A stretch of DNA of 64,000 bases. Origin: Ilyonectria destructans. Its lineage: Eukaryota; Ascomycota; Sordariomycetes; Hypocreales; Nectriaceae. Positions 1 through 9,429 of this stretch are shown here, one piece after another. The stretch's first letter is position 1; every line of letters starts with the position of its first letter. The stretch is taken from the NCBI GenBank assembly GCA_020740775.1, contig JAHEWK010000015.1, positions 248,001 through 312,000 on the forward strand. The letters run 5' to 3'. A program made the position numbers and the translations under genes. The notes beneath the pieces were generated by a model. The model had not been told where the DNA came from, searched no databases, and saw only the letters and a program-made list of their open reading frames with translations.

Positions 1-3000
1 CCGCGGCAGCGTCAGACTCTACAGAGCCGGACTAGGTCAGGGTAGGTTCGCAATCGCATCCATTGCCTCTAATCTGAGGCACTGTTGGTCCTTTGCTGCG
101 CTGTGCCACACTCGCAAACCAGGCCCCGATGAAGATTTTCCAGTCCCAGGCTGTTGTCCCTTTTCTTTTTCCCCCATATTAGCTTTCGCTCTGCTCGGAA
201 CCCAACAGCCGGGCTGTGGAGTCGCTGAGAACCACCCTCGGCCCACCACGGAGATGCGATATGTCATACATAGTACATCCCAATCTGCGCCTCTAGACGC
301 CCCGATCTCATTTTCGCCTTTAACCCTCCTTCCCTTAGCATACCAGCAGACTGGACCGAGGCTTGCGCCTCCAAATCAATCGCCACGTGAGCCGCGACAA
401 TCCTTTCCCGGCCGGGAATCCTTCGCCCCAGGGGTGACACGCGCTACATCGCTGTCAACTCGAGCCAACTCGCGTGCGAGCTGCCCAAATCCTCCCGTCG
501 CCCTACCACCCTCCTTCGCCAACGCCACAAAATCCAACCCTGACCAGCCCTCCGACCGAGCCCCGTGCGGCGTCGAGGCCATTGGACGGGCCTGACATTT
601 GAATCATTGTGATGGGCGGGATGCAAATCGCCGGCGCTACGTGAATCTTAACCTGTGTGTGAGGTGATATATGCCACGTTTGTGGCTCGCGGCCCTGCGG
701 ATTCTAGGCGTCGCGAGGAAGACGCATCCCACATCCCCGGAAAATCGACAAGAAACGAACATCATGCCACGCTGACGCAGTGTGACGGCGCAGTCACCCC
801 GTCCTCGCCTCGTCGGCCTGTTCTAGAGTTGCCGGGCCACAGATCGTCTTGCTCACGGCCTGTTGGTCGTCGTGTCTGGGGGAGTTGGCGCTGCGCCAAT
901 ACCCATGACGGCTTCACTCCGGGGTTTCCCCGCAATGAGTGGGCAACATTGGGTCCTCCTCAGATCCTCATGGTGATCCAGATAGTAGATCGCAGTCTGG
1001 GCCCGTAACTCGCCCTGCCCCTCTTTCCGCGGGCTGCCTCTTGGCCTCTCACACTCTGCAATCGCACCCTGGAGGCTATGTCATCAAACATCCCCCTACC
1101 AGTGCTTACATCGGACTTACCCAACCCTTCCCCGTATGCAGCAGCCATCATGAAGGAGCTTCATTCTCGAAATGGGCGTTACGTCCGAGTAGTTGGGTTT
1201 CGCATGATCGCCGCGTCTAGACCCTCCACTTCTGCGCCCGCCTTGTGTCCAACCGCCTTAAACCCATGTACGACACCGCGTCAATCCCCGATGCGACATT
1301 CACTCATTGGGCATTGTAAATAGCCCATCTTGCTTGATACGTATTAATGACATTGAAGTAGTTGGAGTCATGACTAGTGTCCAGGGCCCGATGTCACCTG
1401 TCACCAGACTGGGCTGAGGACTAGTCCTTATAGCGTGACCTGCAAGGGACGCCATTGTCGACCGAGACTAGACTGATTGCTGATCTACATCGGCGAAGAT
1501 GAACGCAGCCGTGTATCCGTGGTGTCTCTTAGCATCTCGAGCTCATTGCATCGAGATACTGAATGTCGACGTCCCTCGTGTGCCATCGAATCATCGACAG
1601 GGAGTCGACCTCGAAGCGAACGGTGGTGGGGATAGCAGTCTCTCACTTCAACATGCCAGGGGACCTCAACCCCCGTCTGTCACGGGGTGCGCCCCAGACT
1701 CATCCTAGCTACCCCAGATTGACGAACAGCAGATGCACTGATGATCTTGCTTGCCTGCGTTATCGTTACCGTTCACCTCCGGAGGATCGCTGCGCCAAAA
1801 TCCACGCCAGTGACTCGTCGCGTGATTGCAGATCTCGGCCGAACAGCCTCACAAGCAAGGGCTTGTCGCTCGTCAACCACTTCGATATACGCAAACCATG
1901 CCTGAAGAAGCCCCGAGTCCTCCACCCCTGTTTGGCAGGTCGGCAATGTCGCAGGAACGCTCTTGTTCGCGGCAAGCTAGAACGGGCCACCATCAAACGG
2001 GATCCGTGCCAACCCATACTGTATCGCGTCAGCACTGGCTCAACCATGTCCCCCTGTGATGGTGAGGCACGGTGCGCTTAACGAGCTGTCTCGTCCGCTA
2101 ACTGACGCCCCCTTTCAGGGTCATCTCGGCTCAGATGGACAGAGGACCTTCATTCGGATACCCTTGCCCGACTCAGCATCAGAAAGTCCCCCGAGACTAT
2201 TCGCGCAGATCAGTGATTCTCTTCCCTTCATGTATTTCTGGCATTGGAGTTGCCCCTAATTCCGGAGCCCTGTCTGCTTTGGCGAAGTTCTTAGGGCTCA
2301 CTAGGAGGTTCACGATGCCGAAGGTTTATTCACGGTCCACCTCAGCTGCTCCAGTAAAACATATTAAATCTCAAATTGGACGTTGAAAAGGGAAGTGATG
2401 GTCACGGAGCCACACCCACTCCCACTGTACCCCTCAGCGTGAAGCTTCGGTGTAAATGCCGGTATGGGGGCTAGTTAAAGCTCAAACGGGGCCATTGCAG
2501 AACTGTGCTTGTGATTCGGCCATGCGGAAGACTCCTTGTCAACTTTGACTTTGGTCAGAGTTACTCTAGGCGTGGATCATTTTGCAGCTGCCTTTGCCAA
2601 CCTTGCGGCATAATTCGGGAGTCCTCTAATGATCAAACTAAGGTGGCCATGCACTACTACGTACAAAGGCAATTGACCCCTGAGAACTGGAAATTCGGTG
2701 AACTCCCGCCAACACCAGGTTGCATCGAAGCTCATTGATGGCTCAGTTCTTCAACCTCAACCGGAGCAAGGTAAGAGGGCGATTGCTCCGGGAGCCGTCC
2801 AAGTCACACCGAAGCACTGGAATATCTGCTGCTATCCCTAGAAATGGAGTCAAGGCGGACAGTGGCCTGCTAGACATTGAAAATAAGCTTAATCGTTGCG
2901 TTTCTCGGGTGTTTGAACTGGGTCTCCGATATTGAAACTGCAGGCATATTTGGTATGGCTATCCATGTCGCAATTGCACAACCTTCACAGGTATATGTAG

Positions 3001-4175
3001 CATGCCCTTGATCCCGTCAATTTTTGAGTTTTGCAGCTGCCTCGGGGTAAGTATGGCCGGGCTCTAACTGGCGTAATTGAAGCTGAGTTTTTGAGTTGAG
3101 TTCACCCACAGGCGCGACCTCAAGGATCCGGACCCAAAAGGTGTCTCTTTCCACCAATGATGGAGTTAAGGCTGAAGGCAGAATATATCCTAGCCCATAC
3201 CGAGACCCAAACCCCCTTAAACGTAGTTTCAACAGTGTGTCGATTGTTGATTTCTACCAGTCTATTGTGCCAAAGGTCAACTTTAGTTTACCTCCAGCTC
3301 TAATTCGTCCACGATACATGTTTGGAATCTACTACTGTTCAAAGTCCTGAAATTCGTCATGTTTGTTGGTACTAGAATTGGTGAATGTCCATGGAAGATG
3401 TAGGGTAGGTGAATGGTACATTATTCATACATGAGTATAAATGCTGTGTTATTTCGAAGCCCATCCAGGCACATGAGAGCACGGCCAGATATCTAGACCA
3501 TGCTAATTATAATTTTCTCCTTTTACACTTTCCAAATCTCTAGGGCTGGTAGTTACGTGGGTCAGTTCAATAATTCCCTAGCAATTGTTCAGGGAGACAG
3601 GGACGGCCACAGCTCTCTTTGCCAAAATCAACCACCAACATCCCCAACTCTGGCAGAATAGTGAGGCTCAGCTATAACGTTTTGCTTCCGTTAAACAGAA
3701 ATATCAAGAAATTAAAGACTCAATATCAATACGCATATCTCAAGATGACTACGAACTGCTGTCGAAGGATTTGGTAAGTTTAGGCAAGGTGAGCTGCGAA
3801 CAGATCTCTCACCTATAAGAGTTCAACAAATAAACATATTGTTGGCCAACCGTCAGTGAAATTATACCCCACTGGAACCAAAGCCATCTCCGATTGTCGG
3901 TTTAAAACTAAAGCAACAGTGAGACATCATCAAGGTACTTCATCCGAGACTAGTAAACACAAGTACCTTCCAAGGAAAGTTTCCTAGCGTCACTGGATCG
4001 CGTGTATCTCCTTTGCCTCAGCTATCTTCCTTGACCACCCTTGTGAAGTCTTCTATACAAACCCGGTTCTATCTGGCCAGATGACACCCCGTCCACTGCA
4101 CCGCGAGTTCCATCAGACCAAGATCGGCTCCAGCCGACTCATGCCTACTATCCCCGTAGGCCTATTCTAGCTCAA
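1..4175. other. Gene-free left flank
   Basis: I see no supportable gene here. The short open frames overlap on both strands, have no recognisable domains and are not joined by plausible splice sites. Base composition turns more AT-rich from about 2.9 to 4.0 kb. There is no transposase-like or reverse-transcriptase-like frame. It may be intergenic DNA or decayed sequence; relics cannot be excluded without a similarity search. Confidence 0.6.
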
Positions 4176-4187
4176 GGCGGTACCGCC
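4176..4187. promoter_or_regulatory. 12-bp palindrome with inverted CGG triplets
   Basis: GGCGGTACCGCC is a perfect palindrome containing CGG and CCG two bases apart. Inverted CGG triplets are the typical target form of Zn2Cys6 regulators. It lies 70 bp left of the larger nested inverted repeat. A 12-bp palindrome is expected by chance several times in 64 kb, so on its own it is weak. Confidence 0.3.
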
Positions 4188-4256
4188 CCGAGTCCTCTCC
4201 CTCCTGTAGTGTTAGACATTAAGCCCTAAGGGTAGTCCTCGACCCACTCGGTCTCC

Positions 4257-4311
4257 GACCGTGAATCATACCCGGCCCCGGGCTGCCGGGTTCCGGCCGT
4301 GATTCACGGTC
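4257..4311. promoter_or_regulatory. Nested perfect inverted repeat, operator-like
   Basis: The outer arms GACCGTGAATCA (4257-4268) and TGATTCACGGTC (4300-4311) are perfectly complementary over 12 bp. Inside, ACCCGGC (4270-4276) and GCCGGGT (4285-4291) form a second perfect 7-bp pair. The unit ends a few bases before a TA-rich stretch (about 4318-4325) and about 137 bp before the ATG at 4448, the expected place for a promoter operator. The outer arm holds a bZIP-like TGATTCA core; the inner part is rich in CGG/CCG. It could also form a cruciform or RNA hairpin. Confidence 0.5.
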
Positions 4312-4447
4312 CCTTGGGTACATAAACCTTCCACTCTCCCCGCAGCTGAGCTTTCTTTTCTTCCTTCCTCACTACCGGCGTCTGCATCTCAACAGAACCC
4401 GAGCCTCAATAAACAGCACAACGTCCAGCTACAGCAACAGCTACACC

Positions 4448-4738
4448 ATGATGCCAACTCTCGATGTTAGTATCGTCCTGTGTATCGTGCACTCCAAAGC
4501 GAAATCGCTAGTCACGAGGCTTATGTCACCATCTTCCGCTATAATCTCGACTCCATATTCATGGAAACAAGGAGTATGGGCGATGCCTCGAAGAGATATA
4601 GTTGTTCCGGCTCTTCGGGTCTCGCTTGTGCTCTTTGTTTACTATGATTATGGAGTCGAGGTTATGGCGGTAGCTGTTGACACAAGCCCTGTTGCGAGCG
4701 ATTTCGACTTCGGCTACACAATGTACAGGCGATGCTAA
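4448..4738 (+). CDS. Weak candidate small protein (96 codons)
   Basis: This is an uninterrupted frame of 96 residues from an ATG in good context (caccATGATG). It follows a pyrimidine-rich, ATG-free stretch that looks like a fungal 5' leader and sits downstream of the nested palindrome. I recognise no domain; the protein is mildly hydrophobic with scattered Tyr and Val. A splice using GTTAGT at 4466 would move translation into another frame that also looks protein-like (about 42 residues, Cys-rich end), but its acceptor would be a rare GAG. The promoter-like context is the main support; the coding prediction is uncertain. Confidence 0.22.
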   Translation: MMPTLDVSIVLCIVHSKAKSLVTRLMSPSSAIISTPYSWKQGVWAMPRRDIVVPALRVSLVLFVYYDYGVEVMAVAVDTSPVASDFDFGYTMYRRC

Positions 4739-5513
4739 TAACTAGGGCTGGCATCATGGCGTTTCTGTTGCTGTAGTTGGACGTTGTGTTGTCTATTAGG
4801 TTCGGTGTATTTTACGTTGGGTGAATCTTGCCAGATGTAATCTCCGTTGACGAGGTTGGCTCCTTACCTCTCCTGCCGGAACAAGAAGAAGACAAGCCAG
4901 CAGAAATTCGACATGGAACGGCTCAAGAGAATTTCCGGGACTGAGAGCAAGCGTCAAGTGCTCTCCTCTATATCCATTGTGGCAGTGAAATATTTAGGCT
5001 GCCGGGGTACAGATGGAACGTTGACATGGGAGAACTCGGGCACGATGTTTGTGAAAGTGGGTTCATATTATCATGAACATGTTCTCGTTACTTCAAACTC
5101 TTACTGCTTTGCTGGGACGGTTTAGGTTAGGGTTGGAGGCCCGAAGATGGTTGCCTGGGGACAGCGATTGACGTACTCGAGAAGTTGCAACCGCAACCAA
5201 AATACCAAGATCTTGAAGTCCTGGCAGTTGCCTCGTGTCCTCGTCGTTCCTCCCTCAACATTCTCAAGAGCGCTCTACAAGGCCACGTGGGCTAATATCT
5301 CAACAGGTCCTGAATCCAATCTGTCCTCAATCTCTTCTCCGTCAACTCCTACTCCCTTACTCGCTTCAATCAACACCGCCAGTATACAATCCGGCCATGC
5401 GAACGACATAGCTTCATCGCACATTAAAACAACATCCTACTCGGAAGCCTTTCAATTTTAAGCTTCTATTCATTGCACTTGAACCTGTACCTCCTACACT
5501 CTGTCCTTGCGCC
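4739..5513 (+). other. Intergenic/leader region before the Gly-Tyr-rich gene
   Basis: I see no convincing coding frame. From about 5320 to 5513 the plus strand is C/T- and A-rich without strong structure, resembling a 5' leader leading to the ATG at 5514. The short frames here have no recognisable content. Confidence 0.4.
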
Positions 5514-6155
5514 ATGGGATACGGTTACGGTTTCAGTGGCGGTAGCTGCGGCGGCTACGGAGGCTGGGGAAGACCTGGATACAGCTACTCGGCCATCACG
5601 CCATCAGTCAGCTCGGAACCTGACAGTCGGCATTCGAGGGGCCAGACGATGTCCAATACATCTCGACGAACTTCGGACAGTTGTGATCGACACGCGCCTC
5701 CGCAGCGGCACCGCGCCGACACTGGAGGGACGACCTACGAAAGCCTGCCATCTGGATTGACAGCGCCCCGGGACATCATTCCATGCAACCGCCCGTGTTC
5801 GAATGATCGACGAGAAGAATGTCAAGTACGGTTGCCGCAGATTTCTCAGAACTTAGGCCCGCAGCATTACTCCCAGGGACCCTCAAAGACAGCCTCGAAT
5901 ACGCCCCCGAATGTACAGTTTGCTTCCACTGGCAAGAAAGCGCCCCCGAGAGTCAGCGCCGACAGACCACCGGTAGAGAGGAAACAGTACCATCGACAAA
6001 GTCACGAAAGTATTCGATCCGTTCGATCCAAGATGCCGCTACGGCCTCAGGTATCTAGGCCGAGCTCCATCGCCCCAGCGCAGAGGTCGGTACCGGCCAG
6101 GAGCGAGTCTAAGTCGAAGGGTGGACGCGGCTTGTGGGGATGTTTCGGTGGATAG
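5514..6155 (+). CDS. Hypothetical Gly/Tyr-rich small basic protein
   Basis: Single-exon frame of 213 residues starting at gccATGGG, a good start context. Residues 1-25 are a run of Gly, Tyr, Trp and Ser (MGYGYGFSGG... GGWGRPGYSY). The middle is Ser/Arg/Pro-rich and looks disordered. The end is basic and closes with KGGRGLWGCFGG, whose lone Cys could be lipid-modified or disulphide-bonded (inference). No catalytic domain, signal peptide or membrane segment is visible. A CT-rich leader lies upstream and no other gene is close. I do not recognise the family. The non-random N- and C-termini favour a real gene; a random frame remains possible. Confidence 0.45.
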   Translation: MGYGYGFSGGSCGGYGGWGRPGYSYSAITPSVSSEPDSRHSRGQTMSNTSRRTSDSCDRHAPPQRHRADTGGTTYESLPSGLTAPRDIIPCNRPCSNDRREECQVRLPQISQNLGPQHYSQGPSKTASNTPPNVQFASTGKKAPPRVSADRPPVERKQYHRQSHESIRSVRSKMPLRPQVSRPSSIAPAQRSVPARSESKSKGGRGLWGCFGG

Positions 6156-7451
6156 GCATGTCTCAAGCTATAAAACCTCCGTGGAAATCATGATTCTGAT
6201 GGACAGATTGTTGGATTGCCGACCGAAGTTTTGTGAGTGCTGAGGGAAGATGCGTGTTATTGCGGACTGGGATGCAGAACCACTGGCTTTGACTACGACT
6301 GTTGCACTTTATGGATGAAGCAAAGACCTCGACTAGGTGATCAGGCGTTACTTCCTATGAATATTCAAGTATTTCATCGATGTTCTGTGTCCTTATGGTT
6401 CGCTTCTTTCCTATCCGTTGACGTCTAACAGAAACCCATGAACTGAGGTCTTTCCAACACAACGTCAACCTTTATTACAGCCACCCCCCTGAAGGACCCT
6501 GAGGTTGTTGCAATCATCTCGGAGCCTCGCCACCTTAATTCTCCGTTACTCCAAGGACGCGGTCAGCATGCAGCCTTGGCTCCAAGCAGCCGGTGAGTGC
6601 AACCAGTGACTCAAGCATGCATCCTCGACCACAACATGACCACGAATCCAGCCCCGAAGAAGCAATTACTGCACCGGGGAACACGGACCAAATCACGGGA
6701 TGAAGGTCATGACAGCTTCTCTGGGCAAGCATTGGTCGCCTGAGTCTCACCACTGTCGGTACCGGACGCCACTGCAACCTCGAAACCGAGAAATTACAAT
6801 AGTGAATGCCGGTCTGAGTTGGGCTGAGCTGGGACGCGGCCACGCTGGGGCTTCCCTCCTGCGTGCGAATAGAGACAAAGCCACCGCCCGCTGAGCAACG
6901 GGGACATGCAATCTGCGACAAGATAGCCAGCCACGCAGAAGGATCGTCAGCTCAGAGCTGGGCGCACGCATTGTGTCGTGCAAAGGTCATGTAGTGATTG
7001 CGCGGCATTGGGCAGCAGCACTCCTCCCTGCCCGACTCTAACCTCCCAGACCGCCCGTGGGGTTTCGCGTTTTGGAGTGTTCAGCGCAGCCTGGTTTTAT
7101 TTTATTTTATTTCATTTTTATTTTCCTTTTTGTTGTTTCCCGGCACGCTGGGTTGGGATGGCTGCCCTACGGCGTGCCGTCGATCCCCCCGCAGGCTCTG
7201 GGGGGCAGCGTGGGCAGCGTGGGCTGTAGCATGCACAGCTTATGCCAGGCCGTCTTCCTGGGTGTCAGGGTGGTTATTATTCGTACTGGATTGTACGAAT
7301 ACGCGTGGGGAGAAGGGAGGGGAGTAGGGCCGAGGCGCATGCAGACTGGTTCTCATGACTCTGGGATATCCTGGGATGCGCAGATAGTCTTGGGGGTTGC
7401 TGACTGCCTCTGGGATGGACTGGGACGAGGCCTGTTGCGGCTCAAGGGCTC

Positions 7452-7478
7452 GAGGAGACGAGGAGACGAGGAGACGAG
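7452..7478. repeat. GAGGAGAC x3 tandem repeat
   Basis: Three exact head-to-tail copies of GAGGAGAC plus a partial fourth (gag), in non-coding DNA. Simple-sequence expansion; no function inferred. Confidence 0.85.
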
Positions 7479-7826
7479 CGGAGTAAACGACTTACCGCCA
7501 GTTTGCCCCCCCACCTCGCAACAACTCGTATGGTGATGGGCGGCACGGCGGAGCTAGCGGGTTGTTGTTCTGGTGATCTGATGCTGTGCTCTGTATTCCA
7601 GGTGCCTACCTATCCAGGACACTAGGGATGCGATGACGTGAAGACACATGCTTGCATCTCATTTTCTATCGGCCACTGACGACACCCTGCTTCTCCCGGC
7701 ACCACCCACGTTCTTCACCCCCGGAACTTGCACTTTGGACTCAGGCTCAAGTTGATGCTGAAGAGTCCCCGGGGCTGGTGGTGTAACCACGCCATCACAT
7801 CCCTGGCATGGTATTTCGGAAGGGGA

Positions 7827-7865
7827 CCACTTGCAGGAAACCACTTGCAGGAAACCACTGTGCAG
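7827..7865. repeat. 14-bp tandem repeat, 2.7 copies
   Basis: CCACTTGCAGGAAA is repeated exactly at 7827-7840 and 7841-7854. A partial, diverged third copy runs to about 7865. Non-coding DNA; probably replication slippage. Confidence 0.85.
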
Positions 7866-8077
7866 TAATTCCGTCCGTCTGCCTATGCGCTCCGAGCTCT
7901 TCTCGTCCTGGATGCCTGCACTTCCTAGTTCCCACTCGTCTTCCACTGCATCTGGAGCTGGTACGTACCTCCGCAAGGCGCCTTTTGCTCCGCCAATCAC
8001 GTCCACGGGTGCCCCTCCTTCCCAACCCGAGCCCCTCCCCCTCCTTGGTGCCCGCTGCTCTAGCATCGTCATTATTT

Positions 8078-8097
8078 GAAAAAGCAGCTGCTTTTTC
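8078..8097. repeat. 20-bp perfect palindrome
   Basis: GAAAAAGCAGCTGCTTTTTC is its own reverse complement over all 20 bases. It contains a CAGCTG E-box at the centre, a target form for bHLH regulators. No gene is nearby. See findings. Confidence 0.7.
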
Positions 8098-9429
8098 CCA
8101 CGTCGATTTGGAAATTCCCAAACATCTCCCCAGCCTGATCGCATCATCGCCTCTTCGCCCCGTCGCACCTTATACGCCCACGCCCGACAGGTCTCGCGCG
8201 ACATTATACCACTTCCCTTTCCTGTAGCGCGCCGTCTCACGCCGTCTCACGCCAGCGCTGCATCACGGCCGAAGAGCACAGGCGACGCACGACAGGGAGC
8301 CCTAACCAAGGCACTCAAATAGCTCCGGCCACGGGCATGGGCAGACCTCAGACAGCTCAAACAGGGGCCAGAATCATATCACATGCAGCTCGCGACGCAG
8401 CATCGTCCGTCTTCTCCCCCCTCCCTCTCCTCTTCCGTCATCCACCCTCCGGCGAGGAGGGTGCTGCCCACGCCCCCGAAACAACCGCATCCATGGGAGG
8501 CATGCAGCCCGACCCGCACTACTGACGCACCCGCACCCTGACCAACCGTTTCCTCCTCGCCGCTGTACAGGTCGACTTTTGGCGCCACGATGGTCCGCAG
8601 GTACCGGTACTTCCAAGCCTCCTTTCCCCGTCTAGTTGGTCCCTATGGTGGGGCTGGACGAGGCTCGTCCCGGGTCCCGTGGTCGCTCGGCGGTACTGGT
8701 GCGAACATCCCCGACGGGAGCTAGGCCGGCTAGTGGCGATTGTGTGGGGAAACCGTTGGGTTATGGATGCGTCGATCGGAACCAACTTCAACGTTCCATT
8801 GCACTTACATATGCCTCGAAGTCTCCATCACGCCCCAGTTCAAAAAGGGGCAATTGCGCCATCGGGTGCTCCCCAAAGACCAAGTATTTCATTTAAAGGC
8901 TCACTATCAGGACGGCACCGGCCTGCCTGCTGCCCAACATTACTCCGCCGTCTCCCAAGTAACAGAAACTCCGACGTGCTAAAACATCTGTCGACTCGAA
9001 TCCAATAGACCCAAAATATCTTATACATACAGTAAAAGTATCCACCCTCGTCGAGCTTTCAGGCCAAAACAAAACTCAAGCCAGGGTATCACAATTTCCG
9101 GGCAGACTCCCATGTACAGTCCGGCACGACCAGCGAAAAAGAAGACCAAGCAAAAGACGAAGAGAAAAAAAAAAATCCCCTGTTGACGAAACGTGTCGAG
9201 TGCCAGGTTCTGTTTACCAGGCTGTTTAACTGGCGGTGTCCCAATTTAGTTCCTTCGACTCCAATCCCACAAAAGAAATCCGTCCAGAATCTGGCACCAT
9301 TTTGCAAAACACACAAGAATCGAGCTAACCCGCAATGAAAGACGCTTAGATAAATTCCAGCAAAAGAGAAAGAAACAAGAAAAAAAACTTGAGGTGATTG
9401 AGGAAAGTCGGGTGAAAGGCGAGCGCAGC

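Larger units (their letters stand above)
6156..9429. other. 3.3-kb gene-free interval
   Basis: No supportable gene. It contains small tandem repeats (7452-7478 and 7827-7865), a T-rich tract around 7098-7138, a 20-bp perfect palindrome (8078-8097) and an A-rich tract near 9167. Overlapping frames of 100-190 codons on both strands around 7.65-8.25 kb arise from GC-rich simple sequence and show no domain. The last few hundred bases are the likely 3' flank of the minus-strand gene ending at 9430. Confidence 0.55.

Noticed and set aside
1563..2081. 172-codon plus-strand frame
   Set aside because: Random-looking composition, no domain, no promoter-like context.
7659..8240. 193-codon minus-strand frame
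   Set aside because: Low-complexity, spans the palindrome and tandem repeat, and conflicts with frames on the other strand.
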